From Bordetella parapertussis (GTDB taxonomy: Bacteria > Pseudomonadota > Gammaproteobacteria > Burkholderiales > Burkholderiaceae_C): DNA of 35,012 nucleotides. The stretch covers positions 1-35,012 of the forward strand of contig CAMCES010000017.1 in assembly GCA_945873925.1 (NCBI GenBank). The letters are read 5' to 3'. The notes under the pieces were generated by a model. The model was not told the origin of the DNA. It saw nothing but the letters and a program-made list of their open reading frames with translations, and ran no database searches. Positions 23,896 to 31,805 of this stretch are shown here, piece after piece (the stretch's first letter is position 1; every line of letters begins with the position of its first letter). The position numbers and the translations under genes were made by a program.

Positions 23896-24603
23896 CTAGG
23901 ACTTGGCTTGTAAAAACTGGTAGAGATTACGCAAGATGCCAGCGGTGATGCCCCAAATCATGCGGGTGGTCTGCCGATCTTGGTAAGGCATCGAGAACCA
24001 CTCACGGCGAACGCCCTGCCATTCCACCGCATGGCGGTGATGGTTGGCTGGGTTCATGACATGCAACAAGGGCACCTCAAACACGTCCGCGACTTCCTGC
24101 GGGTTGGCTTGCAAATGCATGGCGGGATCGACCAAACCCACCACCGGCGTGACTTTGAAACCGGTACCCGTGACATACAAAGGCAGGCAACCCAAGACCT
24201 GCACGAGCTGGGGGTTCAATCCCACTTCTTCTTGGGCTTCGCGCAAGGCAGCCGCTACTTCGTCCGCATCTTGCGGATCCTGTCGCCCCCCTGGAAAAGC
24301 GATCTGCCCTGAATGGTTGGACAGGTGGGTGGTGCGCTGGGTGAGCAACACCATGGGCTCGGCCCGCATGACGATGCCCAACAACACCGAGGCAGCAGCA
24401 GGCACGCGCTGGGTCATGGGCGGTTCGAGAGTGGGGGTAGCCCAATCTGGCGGATCAGCGAAATAGGCCTGCAAGGCCTTGCCATGCAAGCGCTCAAGCG
24501 GAATGCTAGGCAAATGGTCATCCACCCCCAAGACCTCGGCCAATTCAGGCGAAAAGTTGGGTATGTGGGTCAGGGAAACAAAAGGGACGGCTGGTGTGCT
24601 CAT
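23896..24603 (-). CDS. Nudix hydrolase, CoA pyrophosphatase (NudL type)
   Basis: Splits CoA and its oxidised or acylated forms into 4'-phosphopantetheine and 3',5'-ADP. 235 residues. The Nudix box at 105-129 (FPGGRQDPQDADEV, then AALREAQEEVGL) has the same spacing as E. coli NudL. The preceding SVLLGIVMRAEPMVLLTQRT and HSGQIAFPGG are typical of this subfamily. The ATG at 24603 directly follows the T run of the rplS terminator, so no normal ribosome-binding site is available outside the hairpin. No alternative in-frame start close by is convincing. Confidence 0.9.
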   Translation of the reverse strand: MSTPAVPFVSLTHIPNFSPELAEVLGVDDHLPSIPLERLHGKALQAYFADPPDWATPTLEPPMTQRVPAAASVLLGIVMRAEPMVLLTQRTTHLSNHSGQIAFPGGRQDPQDADEVAAALREAQEEVGLNPQLVQVLGCLPLYVTGTGFKVTPVVGLVDPAMHLQANPQEVADVFEVPLLHVMNPANHHRHAVEWQGVRREWFSMPYQDRQTTRMIWGITAGILRNLYQFLQAKS

Positions 24604-24604
24604 G

Positions 24605-24635
24605 AAAAAGCCGCCACAGAGAGAACTGGGGCGGC
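24605..24635 (-). terminator. Rho-independent terminator of the rpsP-rplS operon
   Basis: On the minus strand the stem GCCGCCCCAG/CTGTGGCGGC (one mismatch, 6-nt loop) is followed by five T and then C. The T run ends one base before the ATG of the Nudix gene. It lies about 22 nt after the rplS stop. Confidence 0.85.
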
Positions 24636-24657
24636 CTGTGGCTGGGTCAAACCCTGC

Positions 24658-25038
24658 TTACTTGGCTACAGCGGGTGTGGCTTTGGCCGTGAGTTTTTCT
24701 TTGATTCGGGCAGACTTGCCGCTGCGATCGCGCAAATAGTAAAGCTTGGCGCGACGCACATCACCACGGCGCTTGACTTCCAGACCAGCGATCAAGGGGC
24801 TGTAAGTTTGGAAGGTGCGTTCCACGCCTTCGCCACTGGATATTTTGCGAACGATGAAGTTGCTGTTGATGCCGCGGTTGCGCTTGGCAATCACCACGCC
24901 CTCGAAGGCCTGAACCCGCTTGCGGGTACCTTCAACCACGTTGACGCTGACCACAACGGTGTCGCCAGGCGAGAAAACCGGGATTTTTTTGCCCATGCGG
25001 GCGATTTCTTCCTGTTCCAGGATTTGGATGAGATTCAT
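24658..25038 (-). CDS. rplS: Large ribosomal subunit protein bL19
   Basis: Ribosomal protein at the interface of the two subunits. 126 residues from ATG 25038 (MNLIQILEQEEIARMGKKIP), preceded by the good site GAGGAAAAC; a longer upstream frame is not supported. Family signatures FSPGDTVVVSV, GTRKRVQAFEGVVIAKRNRG and ERTFQTYSPLI are intact. The C-terminus is slightly extended (KEKLTAKATPAVAK). Last gene of rpsP-rimM-trmD-rplS. A 160-nt gap from trmD holds a TATAAT box and a hairpin, so bL19 may also be transcribed separately. Confidence 0.97.
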   Translation of the reverse strand: MNLIQILEQEEIARMGKKIPVFSPGDTVVVSVNVVEGTRKRVQAFEGVVIAKRNRGINSNFIVRKISSGEGVERTFQTYSPLIAGLEVKRRGDVRRAKLYYLRDRSGKSARIKEKLTAKATPAVAK

Positions 25039-25077
25039 GTTTTCCTCACAAAGATCATGGATGCGCTGCACAAAAGG

Positions 25078-25134
25078 CCTGTGCTGACAGATGAGCACGG
25101 GCGGCCATCCAGAGGATCAGAGCCGGGTATTATA
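25078..25134 (-). promoter_or_regulatory. Internal promoter and leader hairpin ahead of rplS
   Basis: In the 160-nt gap between trmD and rplS the minus strand has a perfect TATAAT (25129-25134) without a convincing -35. Start would be near 25122. The resulting leader would contain a hairpin with 8-bp arms (25094-25101 with 25078-25085, one G-T pair, 8-nt loop) about 40 nt before the start codon. A dedicated promoter and possible autoregulatory leader are inferences. Confidence 0.4.
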
Positions 25135-25198
25135 ACTGGCCCGAGCACCCACACACTGACAAGCCAAGTCCACCTGTCCGACCGACTGTTCTAGGGGC

Positions 25199-25957
25199 TC
25201 AAGGGGCAGCGGGCCCAAGGGTTTTTTCATCCTCGACGCTGAGCAAACCCTGAGCACGGGCCTGCTCGATCAGCGCAGGGCGCAGACGGGCCGTGAGCAA
25301 CAGGCTTTGGGTCCGTCGCCACTGGGTGATCTGGGCATGGTGCCCCGACAACAAGGGCGCAGGCACGCCCTGCCCCTGCCAAGTATCGGGCCGGGTGTAA
25401 TGGGGGCAGTCCAGCAAGCCGCTCAAGGCTGGCGTGAAACTGTCTTGCAAATGGCTTTCCTCGTCGTGCAACACCCCGGGCTGCAGGCGGGCCACCGCGT
25501 CTAGCCAGGCCAGGGCAGCCAATTCGCCACCGGAGAGCACGAAGTCGCCCAGGCTGATTTGCAGATCGACCTGGGTGTCAATGAAGCGCTGGTCCACGCC
25601 TTCGTAGCGGCCACACAGCAGAACAGCCCCTGCAGATGCCGCAGCCTGGCTGACCACCGCTTGCGACAAAGCCCGGCCCACGGGCGAGAAATAGACCAGG
25701 GGCGCGGTCTGGCGGTCTTGCCCCCGCTCGTTTCGGATGGCTTGCAGGCATGCCGCCAAGGGCTCGGCCATCATGACCATGCCCGGGCCGCCACCAAACG
25801 GGCGGTCGTCGACACGGCGGTAATTGCTGTCCGTGAAATCACGCGGGTTCCAGCAATGCACCCGCACCAAACCACCGTCGTAAGCACGGCGGGTGACGCC
25901 GACGGTCAAGAAGGCTTGTATCAGCTCGGGAAACAAAGTGATGATGTCAACCCGCAT
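25199..25957 (-). CDS. trmD: tRNA (guanine37-N1)-methyltransferase TrmD
   Basis: Methylates G37 next to the anticodon to prevent frameshifting, using SAM. 252 residues from ATG 25957 (MRVDIITLFPELIQAFL). The knotted SPOUT core is seen in YRRVDDRPFGGGPGMVMMAEPL, LLCGRYEGVDQRF and ISLGDFVLSGGELAALAWLDAV. It begins 10 nt after the rimM stop. Standard length and position in the rpsP operon. Confidence 0.97.
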   Translation of the reverse strand: MRVDIITLFPELIQAFLTVGVTRRAYDGGLVRVHCWNPRDFTDSNYRRVDDRPFGGGPGMVMMAEPLAACLQAIRNERGQDRQTAPLVYFSPVGRALSQAVVSQAAASAGAVLLCGRYEGVDQRFIDTQVDLQISLGDFVLSGGELAALAWLDAVARLQPGVLHDEESHLQDSFTPALSGLLDCPHYTRPDTWQGQGVPAPLLSGHHAQITQWRRTQSLLLTARLRPALIEQARAQGLLSVEDEKTLGPAAP

Positions 25958-25967
25958 GGCTTGGTGC

Positions 25968-26540
25968 TCAGTAATCGGCTTGCCAATCGACCAAGATTTG
26001 CTTGGCTGGCAAATCCACTTGGTCGATGTAAGCGTTGACAAAGGGAATCATGTGTTCGAGGGGTTTGCCCGCCGGGTCGGGGTTGGCCTGGGTCAGGACC
26101 AATACGGTTTGCGGGCCGGTGGACAGCAGCTCTTTGACCAAGCCCAGTGTGACGCCTTCCCGGTTGCGCACCGCCAGGCCGATCAGATCGACCCAATAGT
26201 ATTCATCGGTGGCGGTGGAAGGAAATGACGAACGCTGCACAAAAATGCGGGCACCCTTGAGGCTCTCGGCCAGATCTCGGTCGTCCAGGTCGTGGGCCAG
26301 CGCCACCACGCTGTCGGAATGCTCTTTGGCCTCGCGGATGCGCAGCAAGACCGTGCCCGTGAACGGTGATGCCCCTCTTTCGTTGGGCTGCAAAAACCAG
26401 CGTTTGGAAGAAAACAGCGCCTCCGGGGAAGCGCTGTGGGGGAGGACCTTGAGCCAGCCCTTGAGCCCCCAAGCATCCAAAATGCGCCCGACTTCGATGG
26501 CGTCCGCTGGTAAATCAGCAGGCTCCCACGCGGGCTGCAT
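25968..26540 (-). CDS. rimM: 16S rRNA processing protein RimM
   Basis: Binds uS19 and helps mature the 30S head. 190 residues. N-terminal RimM domain EVGRILDAWGLKGWLKVLPHS, then a C-terminal PRC-barrel with DEYYWVDLIGLAVRNREGVTLG and HMIPFVNAYIDQVDLPAKQILVDW. A longer insert in the first domain (about 60-90) is common in Burkholderiales. Lies between rpsP (7 nt upstream) and trmD. Confidence 0.95.
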   Translation of the reverse strand: MQPAWEPADLPADAIEVGRILDAWGLKGWLKVLPHSASPEALFSSKRWFLQPNERGASPFTGTVLLRIREAKEHSDSVVALAHDLDDRDLAESLKGARIFVQRSSFPSTATDEYYWVDLIGLAVRNREGVTLGLVKELLSTGPQTVLVLTQANPDPAGKPLEHMIPFVNAYIDQVDLPAKQILVDWQADY

Positions 26541-26547
26541 CTGGCGT

Positions 26548-26799
26548 TCAGGCGGCTGCTTTGCCGGCCTGTTTGATCAGACGGTCAACGGTAGATGAGG
26601 TTTGTGCACCCACGCCCACCCAGTAGCTCAGGCGGTCTTGGGCGATGCGCAAACGCTCTTCGCCACCAGCGGCGATCGGGTTGTAAAAACCCACGCGCTC
26701 GATGAAACGACCATCGCGACGAACACGTTTGTCGGCGACGACGATGTTGAAAAACGGACGGGCTTTCGAACCGCCGCGGGAAAGTCGGATGACGACCAT
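26548..26799 (-). CDS. rpsP: Small ribosomal subunit protein bS16
   Basis: Ribosomal protein needed for 30S assembly. 83 residues, full length. MVVIRLSRGGSKARPFFNIVVADKR and RVGFYNPIA are family signatures. AAGGA precedes the ATG. First gene of the rpsP-rimM-trmD-rplS operon; its promoter should lie in 26800-26950, divergent from the TM2 gene, but no clear boxes were seen. Confidence 0.97.
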   Translation of the reverse strand: MVVIRLSRGGSKARPFFNIVVADKRVRRDGRFIERVGFYNPIAAGGEERLRIAQDRLSYWVGVGAQTSSTVDRLIKQAGKAAA

Positions 26800-26953
26800 G
26801 GTTTATCCTTGGGTGCAGACTTTGATTCAACGATGAGACACGCGACATGGCCACCCGGCCAGCGCTCGCTGAAAAGCCTTAGATTATAGACCGACCAGCG
26901 GCTGACACTGCCAAATCCTCGCCCGTGGCGGTTTCAAGCAGATAATCAGATCC

Positions 26954-27400
26954 ATGAAAAACAAAACTGTGGCCGTTTGGCTGAGCCTGGCATTGGGGCC
27001 TTTGGGCCTGAACCGCTTTTACATGTTTGGTCTGAAAGACGCTTGGGGCTGGGTCATGGTGATCCTGACATTCCTGGGCCTCTATGGGTTTGAGCGGGCG
27101 GAGACCATGGGCTTGGATGACCCCTTGAGCTGGTGGCTGTTGCCCATTTTGGGTTTGACGATTGCCGTCAGCGCCCTGCATGCGCTCAGCTGGGGACTGA
27201 TGTCTGCGGAGAACTGGAACCAGCGTTACAACCCAGAAGCGGAGCCACAGGCCCCTGCCGGCTTGACCAATTGGTTCACCATCATCGCCTTGGTGTTGTC
27301 CATGATGGTGGGCACCACTGCCATGTTGTCGAGTTTGGCCTATGGTTTTCAGCGCTATTTCGAGTCGCAAATCACCGAGGCTGAGCGGCAAATCAACTGA
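26954..27400 (+). CDS. TM2-domain membrane protein of unknown function
   Basis: 148 residues with about four membrane segments (7-22, 30-47, 57-80, 103-128). The N-terminal pair with GPLGLNRFYMFG between the helices is the TM2 signature (G-x-x-G-x-N/H-R-F-Y). A short soluble loop (85-100) and a charged end (YFESQITEAERQIN) follow. No ribosome-binding site precedes the ATG; GATAAT at 26941-26946 would place transcription start at the ATG, so the mRNA could be leaderless. Its last 46 nt overlap the 3' end of folK on the other strand. Function unknown. Confidence 0.8.
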   Translation: MKNKTVAVWLSLALGPLGLNRFYMFGLKDAWGWVMVILTFLGLYGFERAETMGLDDPLSWWLLPILGLTIAVSALHALSWGLMSAENWNQRYNPEAEPQAPAGLTNWFTIIALVLSMMVGTTAMLSSLAYGFQRYFESQITEAERQIN

Positions 27401-27855
27401 TCAGCCACCCGTGCCAGCATCTCGGCATCCACCCGATCTGGCGCGATTTCCTGCAACGGCAGCAACACAAACGCCCGCGCATGCCAACGTGGATGCGGCA
27501 CGGTCAACCAAGGGCCAGCGACACGGGCTGTCCCATAAAACAGCAAGTCCAGGTCCAAGGTGCGGGGGGCGTTTTGAATGCTGCGTTGCCGGCCAGCCAG
27601 TTGTTCCATGGCCTGCAGGGCTTGCAACAGGTCAAACACATTCAATCCGGTATCGATCGCCGCAACCGCGTTGACAAACATCGGTCCGTCGGCTTCAAGA
27701 GGGGCGCTTTCGTAAAGGGAAGAAACTGCCAGCAGATGGGTGTGAGGCAAATCCGCCAGGCCCTCCAGCGCCTGTGTCACCGCTTGGGTGGGGTTACCCA
27801 AATTGGCCCCCAGCGCCACGAAGGCGCTGACTGGCTCACGCTGTTGGGATGCCAT
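27355..27855 (-). CDS. folK: 2-amino-4-hydroxy-6-hydroxymethyldihydropteridine pyrophosphokinase
   Basis: Transfers pyrophosphate from ATP to the pterin in folate synthesis. 166 residues. FVALGANLGNP at 12-22, SSLYESAPL, FVNAVAAIDTGL, PRTLDLDLLFYG (two metal-binding Asp) and VPHPRWHARAFVLLPL are the HPPK signatures. The start overlaps the pcnB 3' end by 20 nt. The C-terminus overlaps the convergent TM2 gene by 46 nt. pcnB-folK adjacency is usual in proteobacteria. Confidence 0.95.
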   Translation of the reverse strand: MASQQREPVSAFVALGANLGNPTQAVTQALEGLADLPHTHLLAVSSLYESAPLEADGPMFVNAVAAIDTGLNVFDLLQALQAMEQLAGRQRSIQNAPRTLDLDLLFYGTARVAGPWLTVPHPRWHARAFVLLPLQEIAPDRVDAEMLARVADQLICRSASVICDSK

Positions 27856-29293
27856 CGGCTGGACCGCTTGTGGGTTTACGCCTGCGACGGGTGCGCTTGC
27901 GGGGCACTTGACTGCCCTCGGCGCGGACCACGCGGGGAGCAGCCCGAACTGCTTGGATCAAGCCGATGCGGGCATCGTCATTGGCATGTTGAAACGCTTC
28001 CCACCAGTCGGCCAATTCAATCTCGATTTCACCCACCTCAGCACGCAGACACAAAAAGTCAAATCCGGCCCGAAACCGGGCTTGATCGACCAGACCAAAC
28101 GGGGCACTGCCGGTGCGCTTCTCGAAACGCGGTTGCAGGGTCCAAATTTCGCGCATGTCACCTGCCAATTTGCCTCGGCCAGACACATCGCCGATGCGTG
28201 CATTGAACACGTCCTCGATCGCTTCTTGCAAGGCGGGGTAAATCGGCATTTGACCGGCGCGGGCATGCCAGCCTTCGCGCACGTCAGCCCACAGCACGCA
28301 GGCCAACAAAAAACTGGGGGCGACCGGTTTGTCCTCACCGACACGGCGATCGGTGTCTTGCAAAGCGGCACTCACAAACGCGGTGTCAGCGCGCTCAACC
28401 ACCACATCCAGCAAAGGGTAGATGCCTTTGCCCAGGCCCAACAACCTGAGTTGCTGGATGCTGGCCAGGGCATGTCCGGTTTGCAGCAGCTTGAGCATTT
28501 CATCGAATAAACGGCTTTGCGGCACCTCGGCCAGCAGCTGCAACATGGCTTTCAAGGGCTTGGCAGTGCGGGCTTCGAGCTTGAACCCGAGTCGGTTGAG
28601 TTTGGCGGAGAAACGAACCGCGCGGATGATGCGCACAGGGTCTTCGCGGTAACGCGCTGCCGGGTCACCGATCATGCGGATCACGCGTTTTTGGGCGTCT
28701 TCAAAACCATGGTGGTAGTCAATCACGTCACCGGTGTGCGGGTCGTAATACATGGCGTTGACCGTGAAATCCCGGCGGGCCGCGTCTTCGTCTTGCGGAC
28801 CCCAGACGTTGTCGCGCAGCACCCGGCCGCTGGCGTCCACCGCGTGGGTCATGTTGGAGAGGGCTTTTTTACTGGTTCGCTCGTTGCCACTGACTTGCGC
28901 CGCATCTTGGCTGTCGAGGTAAGCGCGGAAGGTGGACACCTCGATCACCTCATGGTCGCGGCCTCGGCCATGCACCACGTGCACGATGCGAAACCGCCGC
29001 CCAATGATGAAGGCGCGGCGAAAACAGGCCTTGACCTCCTCGGGCGTGGCGTTGGTGGCCACATCAAAGTCTTTGGGCTTCAAACCCACCAACAAGTCAC
29101 GTACCGCGCCGCCCACAATATAGGCCTCAAAGCCCCGCTCTTGCAGGGTACGCACCACATGCAATGCGCGTTCGTCCACCAGTTCATGGTCAATACGGTG
29201 TTCTTTTTCGCTGATGACGCGGCGTTTGCCAAAGCTGGCTTTGCCAGCGGTGCTGGATTTGCCCAACAATCGATCGATGATTTTTTTGATCAT
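27836..29293 (-). CDS. pcnB: Poly(A) polymerase I
   Basis: Adds poly(A) tails that mark RNA for decay. 485 residues from ATG 29293 (MIKKIIDRLLGK); it overlaps the stop of the HAD gene (ATGA), so longer upstream frames are rejected. The nucleotidyltransferase signature GGAVRDLLVG (61-70) with DxD at 75-77 (KDFDVAT) is present. RRDFTVNAMYYDP and RYREDPVRIIRAVRFSAKL follow. The basic tail RKRTRRRRKP is typical of PcnB rather than a CCA-adding enzyme. Overlaps folK by 20 nt. Confidence 0.95.
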   Translation of the reverse strand: MIKKIIDRLLGKSSTAGKASFGKRRVISEKEHRIDHELVDERALHVVRTLQERGFEAYIVGGAVRDLLVGLKPKDFDVATNATPEEVKACFRRAFIIGRRFRIVHVVHGRGRDHEVIEVSTFRAYLDSQDAAQVSGNERTSKKALSNMTHAVDASGRVLRDNVWGPQDEDAARRDFTVNAMYYDPHTGDVIDYHHGFEDAQKRVIRMIGDPAARYREDPVRIIRAVRFSAKLNRLGFKLEARTAKPLKAMLQLLAEVPQSRLFDEMLKLLQTGHALASIQQLRLLGLGKGIYPLLDVVVERADTAFVSAALQDTDRRVGEDKPVAPSFLLACVLWADVREGWHARAGQMPIYPALQEAIEDVFNARIGDVSGRGKLAGDMREIWTLQPRFEKRTGSAPFGLVDQARFRAGFDFLCLRAEVGEIEIELADWWEAFQHANDDARIGLIQAVRAAPRVVRAEGSQVPRKRTRRRRKPTSGPADGIPTA

Positions 29294-29961
29294 GGGTTCT
29301 CGAAAAGGTCGAGGATACGCCATCCGCGCTCCAGCGCGATTTGTCGAAGAGCCGGACTGCCATTGGTCACCACCGGGTTTTGCACCTTCTCGAGCAAGGG
29401 CAAATCGTTCATGGAGTCGCTGTAGAACGTGGCGTGCACATCGGCCAGGGTCAAACCTTGTGTGGCCAACCACTGTGCCACACGAATCACCTTGCCCTCG
29501 CGCAATGAGGGCTCACCCAAGATTTCACCGGTGAACAAGCCTTGCGCGTCGCGTTCGAGCTCGACCGCCAACAAGACCTCCATGCCAAAGGCCTGGGCAA
29601 TCGGCCGGGTGACGAACTCGTTGGTGGCGGTGACCATCACCAAGGTGTCGCCACGGCGGCGGTGTTCGTCCACCAAGGCCAGCGCAGCGGGCAGCAAGGC
29701 GGGACGAATCACTTGGGCCATGAACTGGGCGTGTGCGGCATTGGCAGCGGCATGGCCTTTTTGACGAACAGCAGCGGTTGCAAACCGCACGTAGGCGTGG
29801 ATATCCAAGCAACCCGCTTGGTAGTCGGCGTAAAACCCGTCGTTTTTCGCCTTGAAAGTCACAGGGTCTACCCAACCCAAGGACAAGGTGAACTGACCCC
29901 ATGACTGGTCGGAGTCCAGGGGCAGCAGGGTGTGGTCCAGGTCAAACAGCGCGAGGTGCAT
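29290..29961 (-). CDS. HAD-family phosphatase, IB subfamily (SerB-like)
   Basis: Cytoplasmic phosphohydrolase of 223 residues. Motif I FDLDHTLLPLDSD supplies the Asp nucleophile and the acid/base Asp, motif II is VMVTATNEF, motif III contains a Lys after EGK and motif IV is YSDSMNDLPLL. A helical cap lies at about 20-95. The substrate is unknown; relatives act on phosphoserine or histidinol phosphate, but pathway genes are absent. Sits 3 nt after hda and overlaps pcnB. Confidence 0.88.
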   Translation of the reverse strand: MHLALFDLDHTLLPLDSDQSWGQFTLSLGWVDPVTFKAKNDGFYADYQAGCLDIHAYVRFATAAVRQKGHAAANAAHAQFMAQVIRPALLPAALALVDEHRRRGDTLVMVTATNEFVTRPIAQAFGMEVLLAVELERDAQGLFTGEILGEPSLREGKVIRVAQWLATQGLTLADVHATFYSDSMNDLPLLEKVQNPVVTNGSPALRQIALERGWRILDLFENP

Positions 29962-29964
29962 GGT

Positions 29965-30651
29965 TCACAGTTCATCCAACATGGATCGCAACAGCGGTAT
30001 CGTCAGGGGACGCTGGGTTTGCAATGCAAACGTGTCCAGGCGTTGCAACAAATCGATCAAATGACCCAGGTCGCGGCTGAAGCGCGACAGCAGGTAATCC
30101 AATAAATCGTTGTTGAGCGTCATGCCCAAAGCCTGTGCATGGCGCAAAAGCACTTCGCGGCGTTCGTTGTCGTCAAGCAGTTGCAGATGAAACACATGCC
30201 CCCAGCCCAAGCGGGTCCGCAGGTCTTCGCGCAAATGCAGGTCTTGCGGTGGCACCGTGCCCGCTGCCAACACCCAAGGCTGGCGGGAGGCGCCCGGCGT
30301 GGCAGCGTTGACAAACCAGTTGAAGGCGGCGTGTTGTTGCACGGCCGAGAAATGGTGCACCTCATCGAACACCAAGACCTCCCAAGCGGGATTGAAAGCC
30401 GGCGGTTGTTCGGCGCTGGTATCGAGCCAACCCACGGCCGCGCCGCTGGCCCTGATGTGTTCGGCAACCGCCCTGAGCAAATGGGTCTTACCGCACCCGT
30501 GCTCGCCCCACAAATAGGTGGGCACCGGCGAGCGTGTGCTGCCTGCCATCCACAGTTGAATATGGGCCAAAGCGGCTTGGTTGTGGCCAGGAAAAAAATT
30601 AAGCAAACTCGGGCCTACCGACACGCCAATGTCGAGCGCAATTTGCTTCAT
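29965..30651 (-). CDS. hda: DnaA regulatory inactivator Hda
   Basis: DnaA-related AAA+ protein that, with the beta clamp, triggers hydrolysis of DnaA-ATP to stop re-initiation. 228 residues. The N-terminal QIALDIG sits where the clamp-binding motif of Hda lies. Walker A GEHGCGKT at 49-56 and Walker B VLVFDEVHHF follow. It lacks the DnaA DNA-binding domain. Lies 6 nt after the PerM-type permease gene and 3 nt before the HAD gene on the same strand. Confidence 0.9.
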   Translation of the reverse strand: MKQIALDIGVSVGPSLLNFFPGHNQAALAHIQLWMAGSTRSPVPTYLWGEHGCGKTHLLRAVAEHIRASGAAVGWLDTSAEQPPAFNPAWEVLVFDEVHHFSAVQQHAAFNWFVNAATPGASRQPWVLAAGTVPPQDLHLREDLRTRLGWGHVFHLQLLDDNERREVLLRHAQALGMTLNNDLLDYLLSRFSRDLGHLIDLLQRLDTFALQTQRPLTIPLLRSMLDEL

Positions 30652-30657
30652 AGCGTT

Positions 30658-31728
30658 TCAGCCAGCATACAAATGGCTGCTGAAATACCGGGTGCGCAAA
30701 CGGCGCAAGGCCACCAACAACACCGCGCTGGCGGGCAAGGCGATCAAAATGCCAACAAAGCCCAGTAACTGACCAAAAGCCAGCAAAGCAAAAATCACGG
30801 CCAGTGGGTGCAGACCGATGCGCTCGCCAATCAGGCGTGGAGTCAAGATGAAGCTCTCGATGATTTGCCCCAGGCCAAACACCACCGCCAGCATGATGCC
30901 CGCTTGCATCGGAGGCAACTCGAGCAAGCCAGCCAGCGCCGCCAGCAACAGACCCAAGCCAAAACCCACATAAGGCACGAACACCGCCAAGCCAGTGAAG
31001 ATGCCGATTGGCCAGGCCACCGACAGCCCAAACAAAGACAGGCCCAGCACGTAATAGACCGACAAGATCAACATCACCATCAGTTGTCCGCGCAGATACT
31101 CGCCAAGCACGGCATCGGCCTCTTTCACAAAACCCGCGACATTGTCCTTGGCCTTCAAGGGCAACCAATCACGCAGGTGTGACAGCACATGGTGGCCGTC
31201 GAGCAACAGGTAAAACAAAGCCACCGGCACCAGGACCAGGTTGCCAATCAGTGCGAGCGCCACGCTGCCGCCGATTTGCAAAGAGGTCAGCAAGGATGAC
31301 AAGGCCTTATCCCACATGGAGGCCACGTGTTCACTTAGAAAAGACTTGAGTGCCGAGGGATCCAAGCTGAGATCGACACCCCAACCTGCCAAGGTGGGTC
31401 CGAGGTGGGTTTGCAGTTTCGTCAACAAGGCCGGGAGTTGGTCATGGATGCGCGCGGCTTCTTTGACAAACACCGGCAACACCATGGCCACCACCGCCAG
31501 CAAGGCAAGCAAAAAAACCAGTTCCACCAAGACCACCAACAGGAACTTGGGTATCTTGCCGCCGAGCCAAGCGTCCAAACGCGTGACGATGGGCGACAGG
31601 ATGTAGGCCAGGACCGCAGCGATCAAAAACGGGGCCAAGACCGGGGTGAGCCACCACAACAGCCAAAGCATGGCGGCCAGGATGAACAGCCAGGCGGCGT
31701 ACCAACGGTTGTCAGGGGATGTGAGCAT
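30658..31728 (-). CDS. PerM/AI-2E-family membrane transporter
   Basis: 356 residues, polytopic. Hydrophobic segments lie near 10-45 (two), 66-90, 155-180, 210-235, 240-262, 265-290 and 300-340, the eight-helix pattern of the AI-2E/PerM family. FVPYVGFGLGLLLAALAG and ILTPRLIGERIGLHPLAVIFALLAFG are family signatures. Members have been linked to AI-2 export or Na+/H+ exchange, so the substrate here is open. First gene of the minus-strand run with hda, and divergent from purM. The hda-perM-purM arrangement is common in proteobacteria. Confidence 0.9.
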   Translation of the reverse strand: MLTSPDNRWYAAWLFILAAMLWLLWWLTPVLAPFLIAAVLAYILSPIVTRLDAWLGGKIPKFLLVVLVELVFLLALLAVVAMVLPVFVKEAARIHDQLPALLTKLQTHLGPTLAGWGVDLSLDPSALKSFLSEHVASMWDKALSSLLTSLQIGGSVALALIGNLVLVPVALFYLLLDGHHVLSHLRDWLPLKAKDNVAGFVKEADAVLGEYLRGQLMVMLILSVYYVLGLSLFGLSVAWPIGIFTGLAVFVPYVGFGLGLLLAALAGLLELPPMQAGIMLAVVFGLGQIIESFILTPRLIGERIGLHPLAVIFALLAFGQLLGFVGILIALPASAVLLVALRRLRTRYFSSHLYAG

Positions 31729-31751
31729 CAGGCGGCGGGAGACCCGGCAAT

Positions 31752-31769
31752 TAGAATCCCCCGATTCTA
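31752..31769. promoter_or_regulatory. Symmetric inverted repeat between perM-type gene and purM
   Basis: TAGAATC, four C, GATTCTA: perfect 7-bp arms in the 77-nt divergent gap. Each arm reads TAGAAT on its own strand, a plausible -10 box, so the element could serve as overlapping -10 boxes for both genes. No good -35 is seen 16-18 bp away on either side. A repressor site is the alternative. Confidence 0.4.
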
Positions 31770-31805
31770 TCGACCGACCCTTTGGCGCATCCGCGCCCCG
31801 CGCTT

